A DNA stretch of 64,000 bases from Nocardioides nematodiphilus (GTDB taxonomy: Bacteria > Actinomycetota > Actinomycetes > Propionibacteriales > Nocardioidaceae), in the NCBI RefSeq assembly GCF_020216525.1, contig NZ_JAIWOY010000008.1, positions 1-64,000 of the forward strand. Direction: 5' to 3'. Of the stretch, positions 28,992 through 36,536 are shown one piece after another. Position numbers and translations under genes: made by a program. The notes under the pieces were generated by a model. It did no database searches and was not told where the DNA came from. It saw only the letters and a list, made by a program, of their open reading frames with translations. The first letter of the stretch is position 1. Every line of letters begins with the position of its first letter.

Positions 28992-29849
28992 ATGGCAGCA
29001 CCGATGACCCCTGCCCTGACGCCGGAGACCGCACGGCCGACATGTCAACCGTCGCCGGTACGCGACGGCGACCGCGGCCTGACCCGCGCAGAGCGGGCGA
29101 GCGCGACCGAGGACCTGCTCGATCGCGCACATCGCACCGCCGACGAGGACGAGCGCCACCGCCTGCTGGACCAGGTGGTCCTGATCAATCGAGGCGTCGC
29201 CGAGGCGGTCGCGTCTCGCTACCGGCGCCGCGGGGTGCCGATGGAGGACCTCCAGCAGGCCGCGTACGAGGGACTGGTGAAGGCGGTCTTCCGCTTCGAC
29301 GCCAGCCTCGGCAAGGACCTGCTCACCTACGCGGTGCCGACCATCCGCGGCGAGCTGCAGCGTCACTTCCGTGACCACAGCTGGACCGTGCGCCCGCCCC
29401 GGCGGGTGCAGGAGCTGCAGTGGCGGGTCAACCGCTGCATCGAGGACCTGACCCAGGAGCTGGGTCATGAGCCGAGCGACGACCAGGTCCGCAGCACGAT
29501 GGAGATCACCCCGGCGGAGTACGACGAGGCGATCGTGGCCTTCGGCTGCTTCACGCCCGCCTCGCTCGACCAGCCGATCTCCCACGACGGGGCGGCCACC
29601 GTCGGTGACCTGCTGCCCGACGAGACCGGTGTCGTCCGGGATCTGGACGCGGCCGAGGCTCGGACCGCGCTGGCGCCGGTGATCAAGGAGCTGCCGGAGC
29701 GGGACAAGCAGATCATCTTCCTGCGCTTCTTCCAGGACCGCACGCAGGAGGAGATCGGCGCCGAGCTCGGCGTGACGCAGATGCAGGTCTCGCGGCTGCT
29801 GAGCCGGATCCTGCGCGACCTGCGCAGCGCCCTGGGGGTCGCCGCCTGA
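28992..29849 (+). CDS. RNA polymerase sigma factor, SigB/SigF family
   Basis: Alternative sigma-70 family factor of 285 residues. Region 2 (RYRRRGVPMEDLQQAAYEGLVKAVFRFDA, shown here as its positions about 77-105), the region 3 segment WTVRPPRRVQELQ and the region 4 helix-turn-helix (QEEIGAELGVTQMQVSRLLSR, about 251-271) are clear. This group controls stress or sporulation-type genes and is usually held by an anti-sigma factor; none is adjacent. GGAGG lies well placed before the ATG. The unusual long N-terminal tail (1-30) is not conserved as far as I can tell. Confidence 0.9.
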   Translation: MAAPMTPALTPETARPTCQPSPVRDGDRGLTRAERASATEDLLDRAHRTADEDERHRLLDQVVLINRGVAEAVASRYRRRGVPMEDLQQAAYEGLVKAVFRFDASLGKDLLTYAVPTIRGELQRHFRDHSWTVRPPRRVQELQWRVNRCIEDLTQELGHEPSDDQVRSTMEITPAEYDEAIVAFGCFTPASLDQPISHDGAATVGDLLPDETGVVRDLDAAEARTALAPVIKELPERDKQIIFLRFFQDRTQEEIGAELGVTQMQVSRLLSRILRDLRSALGVAA

Positions 29850-29904
29850 GCGCCGAGCCCGGTGATCGCAGGAACCCACCACCCCGCGATTAACCTTGGG
29901 CCCC

Positions 29905-30681
29905 GTGCCCCGTGTGATCGCGCTCGTCCTGACCGTCCTGATGACGGCCACCGCGTGTGGCGCGCATGCGGAGGCCGACGCGGCCTCCACCAAGCCGCCG
30001 TCCGCCGGCATCTGCCGCATGCTCACCGCGGGCGACGTGACGCGCCCCAGCAACGCCGACGCCGCGGTCTCCTGCAGCGAGCCGCACGACAGCGAGACGT
30101 ACGCCGTCGGCGACCTCGACGAGAAGTTCGCCGACGCCGCGTACGACGACCCCGCCATCGACACCTGGGCCTACCAGACGTGTGCCGCCGCGTTCCCGAC
30201 CTTCCTCGGCTCCGATCAGAGCACGGCGATGCGCTCGCTGCTCACCTGGATCTGGTTCCGTCCCTCCAAGGCCGCCTGGGAGGCCGGCGCCCGCTGGTAC
30301 CGGTGCGATGTGCTCGGCGGATCGGCGACCCAGCACTCGTACGTCGACCTGCCGACCACCACCGAGGGCCTGCTGAGCGGTCGGCCCGCCGACCCGTGGA
30401 TGGCCTGCGCCAGGGGCAAGACAGTCGCCTCCGGCACCACGGTGCCCTGCTCGATGCCGCACGACTGGCGCGCCGCGACCACGATCAAGCTCGGCGAGGC
30501 CGGCGACGCCTACCCCGGTGACGTGAGCGTGAAGGCCAAGACGAGGTCCTACTGCTCGGAGTCGGTCGACGCCTGGCTGGGCTACCCCGCGAGCTACGGC
30601 TACGGCTACACCTGGTTCGGGGCCCGGGAGTGGGCGGCCGGCAACCGGCGCTCGGTCTGCTGGGCGAGGACCTCGGAATGA
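29905..30681 (+). CDS. Septum-formation-family lipoprotein (first of a tandem pair)
   Basis: The protein has 258 residues and a signal peptide ending TATAC (weak lipobox, Cys about residue 18). It has two copies of a Cys-x3-His pattern, CSEPHDSETYAVG (about 52-64) and CSMPHDWRAATTI (about 181-193), typical of the Septum_form family. TWIWFRP and YRCDVLG are shared with its neighbour. The GTG at 29905 follows TAACCT (29891-29896) by 8 nt, consistent with a leaderless mRNA. The family name comes from one study; the real function here is unknown. Confidence 0.72.
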   Translation: MPRVIALVLTVLMTATACGAHAEADAASTKPPSAGICRMLTAGDVTRPSNADAAVSCSEPHDSETYAVGDLDEKFADAAYDDPAIDTWAYQTCAAAFPTFLGSDQSTAMRSLLTWIWFRPSKAAWEAGARWYRCDVLGGSATQHSYVDLPTTTEGLLSGRPADPWMACARGKTVASGTTVPCSMPHDWRAATTIKLGEAGDAYPGDVSVKAKTRSYCSESVDAWLGYPASYGYGYTWFGAREWAAGNRRSVCWARTSE

Positions 30682-31496
30682 CCCGGTCGCTGGCCGGCGC
30701 GGTGGCCGGTCTCGCCGCCCTGGCCGCGCTGTCCGGCTGCGGCGGCTCGGACGAGCCGACGGCTCCGGCCACCACGCCTCCTCCGCCGGTCGCCAGCGCC
30801 GTGCCGCGCCCGGCGGCGTCGGGATGCCACACCCTGACCCACGATCAGGCGCTCGCGTCGACCCTGCCTCCGCAGGACGTCAGCGTGCCGTGCGGCGCCA
30901 GCCACACGGCCCAGACGTACGCCGTCGGCGCGCTCGACACGCTCGCCTCCGGGCACCTGCTCGCGGTCGACTCCGACCGGGTACGGGCCCAGCTCGCCGC
31001 ACGCTGTCCCGCGGCTCTCGGCGACTTCGTCGGCGGCGATGCGGAGGCGCGACGCCTGAGCATGCTGCACGCGACCTGGTTCCGACCGACGCTCGAGCAG
31101 GCGGCCGCAGGGGCCGACTGGTACCGCTGCGACGTGGTCGTCCCGACCGGGGACGCCGACCTCGAGACGCTGACCGGGACCCTCAAGGGCGTGCTCGACT
31201 CCGACCGGGCCGGCGACTGGGCCATGTGCGGCACCGCGCAGCCCGGCGCGGCGGGCTTCCGCCGCGTGCCGTGCCGCGATCACCACTCCTGGAAGGCGCT
31301 GTCCACCGTCGCGCTGCCCCCAGGTGCCTACCCCGGCGAGGCCACGGTCAAGGAGGCCGGGCAGAAGCCCTGCCAGCAGGCCGGCCGGGACGTCGCCAAG
31401 GACGCCCTCGACTACCAGTGGGGCTACGAGTGGCCCACGGCCGACCAGTGGGCGACCGGCCAGACGTACGGCATCTGCTGGGCCCCGACGACCTGA
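30678..31496 (+). CDS. Septum-formation-family lipoprotein (second of a tandem pair)
   Basis: The protein has 272 residues. A clear lipobox LSGC ends the signal peptide (about residues 18-21), followed by a Pro/Thr-rich linker. The paired patterns CGASHTAQTYAVGAL and CRDHHSWKALSTVAL, plus TWFRP and WYRCDVV, show that it is a paralogue of the gene before it. The ATG overlaps that gene's stop as ATGA, so both are made together. It ends before a hairpin made of repeated 22-bp units. Function is unknown. Confidence 0.76.
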   Translation: MTRSLAGAVAGLAALAALSGCGGSDEPTAPATTPPPPVASAVPRPAASGCHTLTHDQALASTLPPQDVSVPCGASHTAQTYAVGALDTLASGHLLAVDSDRVRAQLAARCPAALGDFVGGDAEARRLSMLHATWFRPTLEQAAAGADWYRCDVVVPTGDADLETLTGTLKGVLDSDRAGDWAMCGTAQPGAAGFRRVPCRDHHSWKALSTVALPPGAYPGEATVKEAGQKPCQQAGRDVAKDALDYQWGYEWPTADQWATGQTYGICWAPTT

Positions 31497-31502
31497 CCCG
31501 CC

Positions 31503-31613
31503 CGAGAGGTCACTTCTCGCGGCTCGAGAGGTCAGTTCCTGCGGGTCGAGGAGTCAGTTCCTGTGGGTCGGGTGCACCGAGTGGACACTCGACCCACAAC
31601 AAGTGACCTCTCG
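31503..31613. repeat. 22-bp repeat cluster: three direct copies and one inverted copy
   Basis: Direct units lie at 31503-31524, 31525-31546 and 31547-31568, each of the form CGAGAGGTCAGTTCCTGCGGGT or a near match. The complement of the same unit lies at 31592-31613. Any direct unit can pair with the inverted one, so transcripts from both sides would fold into a long hairpin. It sits between the convergent lipoprotein and era genes and probably acts as a terminator. Confidence 0.8.
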
Positions 31614-31615
31614 AC

Positions 31616-32620
31616 CTAGAAGCCGAGCTTTCTCAACTGGCGGGGATCGCGCTGCCAGTCCTTGGCGATCTTCACGTGCAGGTCGAGGAAGACCGGGACG
31701 CCCAGCAGCTCGGCGATCTGGAGCCGGGCGCGCTGACCGACCGACTTGAGGCGCGAGCCCTTGTGGCCGATGACGATGCCCTTCTGGGAGTCGCGCTCGA
31801 CGTACAGGTTGGCGTGGATGTCCATCAGCGGGCGGTCCTCGTCGCGGCCCTCGCGCAGACCCATCTCCTCCACCACCACCGCGATGGAGTGCGGGAGCTC
31901 GTCACGGACGCCGTCCAGCGCCGCCTCACGGATCAGCTCGGCGACCAGGATCTGGTCGGGGGCATCGGTGAGCTCGCCCTCCGGGTAGAGCGGCGGCCCC
32001 TCCGGCAGGAGACCGAGGAGCAGGTCGGAGAGCAGCTCGATCTGCGCCTTGTCCTTCTCGGACTCGCCGACGCTGGAGACCGGGATGATCTCGGCCCACT
32101 CGATGCCGAGCTCCGTGCCGAGGCGGGTGATGTCGAGCAGGTGCTCGGCGATCCGCTCCGGGTCGGCCAGGTCGGTCTTCGTCGCGATCGCGACCCGCTT
32201 GATCGACTTCTTCAGCTTGTTCGCGTTCTCCGCGATCCGCTTGTCACCGGGACCGATCTTCTCGTTGGCCGGGAAGCAGATCGCGACCACGTCGACCTCG
32301 GTCCAGGTGGCCTCGACGAGGTCGTTCAGCCGCTCGCCGAGCAGCGTGCGTGGGCGGTGGATGCCGGGGGTGTCGACCAGGATCAGCTGGCCGTCGGGCC
32401 GGTGCACGATGCCCCGTACCACGGTCCGGGTGGTCTGGGGCTTGTCGGAGGTGATGACGATCTTGCGTCCCACCAGCGCGTTGGTCAGGGTCGACTTGCC
32501 GGCGTTGGGACGTCCGACGAAGGAGGCGAAGCCACTGCGATAGCCCTCGGTGCGCTCCCCGTAGAGCGGCCCTGCGGGCGCGACCCCCTGGACGTCGAAG
32601 TCGCGATCGTGCTCGCTCAT
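31616..32620 (-). CDS. era: GTPase Era
   Basis: Ras-like GTPase needed for 30S ribosome assembly. The 334-residue protein has G1 GRPNAGKST (about residues 36-44), G2 TTRTVVRG, G3 DTPG (in VDTPGIHRP), G4 TKTD (ATKTDLAD), and a C-terminal KH domain with GIVIGHKGSRLKSVGQ that binds the 3' end of 16S rRNA. Its ATG overlaps the stop of the siderophore-interacting protein gene. In most actinobacteria era follows ybeY and the CBS gene; here it is separated from them by the tms genes. Confidence 0.95.
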   Translation of the reverse strand: MSEHDRDFDVQGVAPAGPLYGERTEGYRSGFASFVGRPNAGKSTLTNALVGRKIVITSDKPQTTRTVVRGIVHRPDGQLILVDTPGIHRPRTLLGERLNDLVEATWTEVDVVAICFPANEKIGPGDKRIAENANKLKKSIKRVAIATKTDLADPERIAEHLLDITRLGTELGIEWAEIIPVSSVGESEKDKAQIELLSDLLLGLLPEGPPLYPEGELTDAPDQILVAELIREAALDGVRDELPHSIAVVVEEMGLREGRDEDRPLMDIHANLYVERDSQKGIVIGHKGSRLKSVGQRARLQIAELLGVPVFLDLHVKIAKDWQRDPRQLRKLGF

Positions 32621-33447
32621 TGCTGTGCTCCTTCGTCACCGGCTGCGCCGGTGTGCTCCTGAGCCGCCCGCTGCTGCGCAGCGTCGTAGTCGGCCCAGAT
32701 CTGTTGGTCAGTCTTGCCTGCCGCCTTGCCCGCGCGATAGATCGGGCCCGGGTCCACCGCGCGCGGCTGCCGGACGGCACCGCCCCGCCAGTAGCCCATC
32801 ACGTCGTACGCGGTCGAGGGCAGCTTCACCTCGCGCATCAGGTGCTTGCGGATGGCGCGCATCTGGGAGGACTCGCCGGCCATCCAGAAGTAGCCCTCGC
32901 CCTCGGGCCACTCGATGCCCTCGACGATCGCCGCGAGCACGGACGCGTCGTCGCCCGGCGGGGTCGACCACTGCACCTCCGCGTCGGCGGGCAGGTACCC
33001 CTCGACGACGTCGGGCGCCTCCACCCACATCCGGACCGGAGGGCCACCGGACGCGGTGATCTCCTCGTGGATCCGGGCCATCGCGGGCAGCCCGGTCAGG
33101 TCGCCGACCAGCAGCAGCCAGCCCGCCGAGTCGGGCAGCGCGAAGGAGCCCTTCGGCTCGGTGATCGTCACGGTCTGGCCGACGACGTCCGTACGGGCCC
33201 ACTCGGTGACCAGACCGACGTCGTGCACCACGATGTCGAGGACGAGCTCGCTGCCGTCCCAGGAGCGCACCGTGTAGTAGCGGCTCTGGAACTGCCCCGG
33301 CACGATCAGGCCGACCCATTCGTCCGGGATGCCCGTGGACTCGAAGCCCACCAGGCCCGCTCCGCCCAGGACGACCCGGACGAAGTGGGCGCTCAACTGC
33401 TCGCGGCGCAGGACCTGCGCTTCGTACTGCCGGGCCTTGGTGCTCAT
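32617..33447 (-). CDS. Siderophore-interacting protein (FAD-dependent reductase)
   Basis: The protein has 276 residues. The FAD-binding half has SRYYTVRSWDG (about 55-65) and the segment PKGSFALPDSAGWLLLVGD; the NAD(P)H half contains GYFWMAGESSQMRAIRKHL. These mark the SIP family, which reduces ferric siderophores. A C-terminal Ala/Gln-rich tail follows. It lies 13 bp after the stop of the methyltransferase gene and overlaps era, so it is part of the same transcript. No siderophore genes are near, so it may serve another reductive role. Confidence 0.86.
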   Translation of the reverse strand: MSTKARQYEAQVLRREQLSAHFVRVVLGGAGLVGFESTGIPDEWVGLIVPGQFQSRYYTVRSWDGSELVLDIVVHDVGLVTEWARTDVVGQTVTITEPKGSFALPDSAGWLLLVGDLTGLPAMARIHEEITASGGPPVRMWVEAPDVVEGYLPADAEVQWSTPPGDDASVLAAIVEGIEWPEGEGYFWMAGESSQMRAIRKHLMREVKLPSTAYDVMGYWRGGAVRQPRAVDPGPIYRAGKAAGKTDQQIWADYDAAQQRAAQEHTGAAGDEGAQQ

Positions 33448-33460
33448 CCCTCCTAGGTTC

Positions 33461-34765
33461 TCAGAAGGTGTGGCGCAGCGGGTAACCCGAGCGACCGCCG
33501 ACCGTCTTGGTGAAGAGGGTGTGGTGCAGCTGGATCTCGTTGTGCTCGAAGCCGACCCGGGACCCCGCGATGTAGAGGCCCCAGACCTTGGCGGTGCCGA
33601 GGTCGGTCTCCGCGACGCACGCGTCCCAGTTGTCCACGAGGTTCTTGTTCCACCCGGCGAGCGTCTTCGCGTAGTGGAGGCGGAAGTTCTCGTGGTGCTG
33701 CAGCTCGAAGCCGGCGTCCTCGCCCGTGGCGACGACGGTGCCCGACCCGGCGAGCTCCCCGTCGGGGAACACGTAGCGGTCGATGAAGGCGCCGGCGGGG
33801 CCGTTGTTGGTGTTGTCGTTGCGGGTGATGGTGTGGTTCAGCAGCCGGCCCTCGTCCTTGAGCAGCCCGTGCAGGAAGCCGAAGTACGCCGGGTAGTTCT
33901 TCACGCCGATGTGCTCGGTCATGCCGATCGAGCTGATCGCGTCGAAGTCGCGCTCGACCACGTCGCGGTAGTCGGAGAAGCGCACCTCGGCGAGGTCGTC
34001 GAGACCGTCGCGCTTGATCGCCTCCGCGGCCCAGTTGGCCTGCTCGCGGGAGAGCGTGACGCCGAGCGCCTTGACCCCGTAGTGCTTGGCGGCGTGCCGG
34101 ACCATCGAGCCCCAGCCGCAGCCCACATCGAGCAGACGCATCCCCGGCTTGAGGTCGAGCTTGCGGCAGATCAGGTCGAACTTCTCGGCCTGCGCCTCCT
34201 CGAGGGTGGCGTCCTCGGTCGGGAAGACCGCACATGTGTACGCCATCGACGGACCCAGCACGTGCTCGTAGAACGTGTTGGAGACGTCGTAGTGGTGGTG
34301 GATCGCGTCGGCATCGCGCTCGGGGGTGTGCCGCTTGAGGGTCTTGAGACCGGCGGCGCGCAGCCCCTCGACCGCGGTGCGCCACACGGGCAGGTGCTCG
34401 TGCGGCGGCGGCTTGGGCGGCACGAAGTTGCCGATGCCGAGGGTCCGCACGATGGTCGCGAGCTCGGCGACGCTCGGACGGGCGAAGTCGGTGTTGCCGA
34501 CGATGAGCTTCAGCAGCGGGTACGGGTCGCCCGGATGCGTGCCCTCGAGCTCGAGGTCACCGCTGACGTAGGCGCGCGCGAGCCCGAGGTCGCCCGACGC
34601 GGTCAGGATGTAGGAGAGTCCACGCCGGTTCAGGATCCGCATGCCGTACGGAGAGCTCGCGTCGCCCGCGACGGAACCGTCGTAGGCCGAGAGCCTGATC
34701 GGGAGGCCGCCATCGAAGAAACCATTGATGATCTCCGCGATCCCCTGCTTGTTGGGCCCACTCAT
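33461..34765 (-). CDS. tmsB: Cyclopropane-synthase-like SAM methyltransferase, probable TmsB (10-methyl fatty acids)
   Basis: The protein has 434 residues in the CFA synthase family. The SAM site LLDVGCGWGSMVRHAAKHYG lies near residue 210. The lipid-acting wording MAYTCAVFP, ISSIGMTEHIG and FIDRYVFPDGEL is typical of the family. Its neighbour with ATGA overlap is an FAD-linked reductase. In other actinobacteria this exact pair (tmsB-tmsA, also bfaB-bfaA) makes 10-methylstearic (tuberculostearic) acid: the methyltransferase adds a methylene to oleoyl chains and the reductase saturates it. The name is by family and context; an ordinary cyclopropane synthase is the alternative. Confidence 0.8.
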   Translation of the reverse strand: MSGPNKQGIAEIINGFFDGGLPIRLSAYDGSVAGDASSPYGMRILNRRGLSYILTASGDLGLARAYVSGDLELEGTHPGDPYPLLKLIVGNTDFARPSVAELATIVRTLGIGNFVPPKPPPHEHLPVWRTAVEGLRAAGLKTLKRHTPERDADAIHHHYDVSNTFYEHVLGPSMAYTCAVFPTEDATLEEAQAEKFDLICRKLDLKPGMRLLDVGCGWGSMVRHAAKHYGVKALGVTLSREQANWAAEAIKRDGLDDLAEVRFSDYRDVVERDFDAISSIGMTEHIGVKNYPAYFGFLHGLLKDEGRLLNHTITRNDNTNNGPAGAFIDRYVFPDGELAGSGTVVATGEDAGFELQHHENFRLHYAKTLAGWNKNLVDNWDACVAETDLGTAKVWGLYIAGSRVGFEHNEIQLHHTLFTKTVGGRSGYPLRHTF

Positions 34766-36117
34766 CGCCGCTTCACCACCTTGTCGTAGAGACTCGTCAG
34801 TCGGTCGTCCGGGTCGTAGCGCTGCTTCACCGCAGCCAGGTTCGCGCCGTTGTAGAGCGCGTCGAACGTCTCCTGGTCGTAGAAAGCCTCGGAGTAGAGG
34901 CTTTTATGCCCGCCGAGCTCGTGCACCCTGGTCTCGATGGCCCGGTTGATGGGCGCGTTCGGGGCGTCGGGACCCACGTGGACGGTGCCCCAGAAGCCCG
35001 CGTTGACGTAGATCTCCCCCGGCTCCAGGGGGTAGGACGCCCAGGGACGCTGCGCGACCAGCGGGCACAACCACACCGGTCGCATCCCGACGTGCTCGTC
35101 GAACCACGCGAGGAAGGCCGGCACGTTCTCGAGAGGCACCTCGATGTCCTGGACCACCCGCTCGCGCAGCGGCCGGCCGGCGCGGCGGTCGAGCCGGTCG
35201 GCGATGTCGAAGCGACGGTCGAGGCCGAGGAGCTTCATGTACACGTCGCTGCGGCGCCAGCGCTTCGGCCAGAGCCGGCGGATCCTCGGGTTCTGGGCAC
35301 CGAAGGCGCCCGAGCACCAGAACCAGTCGGTGTCCCAGCGCCACAGGTAGTCGTACGTGGTGAGGCGGTCGGTCTCCCGCTGCTGGATCGAGCGGTAGAA
35401 GATGTCCTGGCCCGAGTGGTAGTCCGACGTCGGACCCTGCTCGTCGGTGAAGCGGGCCAGGGTCAGGTAGTACTCCCCCGGCGCGAACGCGACGCCGTCG
35501 AGCCCGTCGACCTGCTGGTCGTCGTAGGTGCGGCTCTCGACGATCGCGCTGATGGTCTTGGCCATGACGCCGGCATCGTCGAAGCGGACGTGGCGCAGCG
35601 CGACGTACGCGGGCACCTTCTCCAGCTTGATCCGCAGGCGGGTGGCGTAGCCGAGCGAGCCGTAGGAGTTCGGGAAGGCGTCGAACAGGTCGTCGCCGGG
35701 CCGGGTGGTGACGACCTCACCGGCGCCGGTGAAGACGTCCATCTCGACGACCGACTCGTGCGGCAGGCCGTTGCGGAAGCTGGTCGACTCGATGCCCAGC
35801 CCGGTGACCGCGCCGCCGAGGGTGATGGTGCGCAGCTGCGGCACGACGTACGGGATGAGGCCGTACGGGAGGGTCGCGTCGACCAGGTCCTCGTAGGTGC
35901 ACATGCCCTGGACGTCGGCGGTCTGCGCCTCGGCGTCGACCGAGATCACGCCGTTGAGGCCGCTGACGTCCAGGCCCGGGGCGGTGCTCGCCGCGCGGGC
36001 GCGGAACAGGTTGGTCGTCCGCTTCGCCAGTCGCACCGGCGCTCCTGCCGGGATGGCCTGGTACGACGCCTGTAGCCGTCGCACAGCCTCCTCGTGCTGC
36101 TCACTCGAACCAGTCAC
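34762..36117 (-). CDS. tmsA: FAD-linked oxidoreductase, probable TmsA (methylene-fatty-acyl reductase)
   Basis: The protein has 451 residues. The FAD_binding_4-type domain lies at about 20-170: GVISVDAEAQTADVQGMCTY, then VVPQLRTITLGGAVTGLGIE and GSLGYATRLRIKLE. The C-terminal part resembles DHCR24-like reductases. In tuberculostearic-acid producers this protein, next to the methyltransferase, reduces the 10-methylene intermediate with NADPH. The GTG start follows TACGTT (complement of 36124-36129) by 6 nt, consistent with a leaderless mRNA. It is the first gene of tmsA-tmsB-SIP-era. Confidence 0.8.
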   Translation of the reverse strand: MTGSSEQHEEAVRRLQASYQAIPAGAPVRLAKRTTNLFRARAASTAPGLDVSGLNGVISVDAEAQTADVQGMCTYEDLVDATLPYGLIPYVVPQLRTITLGGAVTGLGIESTSFRNGLPHESVVEMDVFTGAGEVVTTRPGDDLFDAFPNSYGSLGYATRLRIKLEKVPAYVALRHVRFDDAGVMAKTISAIVESRTYDDQQVDGLDGVAFAPGEYYLTLARFTDEQGPTSDYHSGQDIFYRSIQQRETDRLTTYDYLWRWDTDWFWCSGAFGAQNPRIRRLWPKRWRRSDVYMKLLGLDRRFDIADRLDRRAGRPLRERVVQDIEVPLENVPAFLAWFDEHVGMRPVWLCPLVAQRPWASYPLEPGEIYVNAGFWGTVHVGPDAPNAPINRAIETRVHELGGHKSLYSEAFYDQETFDALYNGANLAAVKQRYDPDDRLTSLYDKVVKRR

Positions 36118-36176
36118 ACGGTAAACGTACTCCTTGTCCGGTTCGTCCTGGCAAGGGGTTCTGGACTGTGCGGCGC

Positions 36177-36536
36177 CTAGGAGATCGCGGCGCTGTCGAG
36201 CACGCCGCGGGCATCGCCGTGGAGCACCGGCACACCGGCGCCGGCGAAGTCGCGGACCGCGGCGAGATCGCTCTCATCCACCTGGGTGGCCTCCCCGAGG
36301 ACGACGACGGCCTCGAGACCGCGCGAGCCGGACGCGACCGCCATCGCGACACAGACGCCGATCGCGGAGACCTGCAGCGAGGGCAGCGCGACGGTGGCGG
36401 CGGCGTAGGTGCGGCCGTCGGAGTCGCGGACCGCGGCGCCCTCGGCGGCGCCGACCCGGGCGCGGGTGGCGCGGGCGAGCGTGACGAGCTTCTTGTCCTC
36501 GGCGGACAGGTTCGCGAGGTCGGGCAGGGCGCTCAT
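36177..36536 (-). CDS. Cytidine-deaminase-like protein without the zinc motifs
   Basis: The protein has 119 residues. It has the fold wording of actinobacterial cytidine deaminases (LARATRARVGAAEGAAVRDS, DGRTYAAATVALPSLQVSA). The catalytic HAE/CAE and PCxxC zinc ligands are absent: where CDA has TICAE there is AIGVCVAMAV, and no Cys pair follows. It is therefore probably a non-catalytic paralogue. Its ATG overlaps the stop of the CBS-domain gene. Public annotation often calls this family cytidine deaminase, which the residues do not support. Confidence 0.75.
   Translation of the reverse strand: MSALPDLANLSAEDKKLVTLARATRARVGAAEGAAVRDSDGRTYAAATVALPSLQVSAIGVCVAMAVASGSRGLEAVVVLGEATQVDESDLAAVRDFAGAGVPVLHGDARGVLDSAAIS

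Noticed and set aside
31503..31613. CRISPR-like or att-like array
   Set aside because: The units abut without spacers and one is inverted; a terminator-like repeat fits better.
36177..36536. Functional cytidine deaminase
   Set aside because: The catalytic CAE and PCxxC motifs are absent, so catalysis as CDA is not supported.
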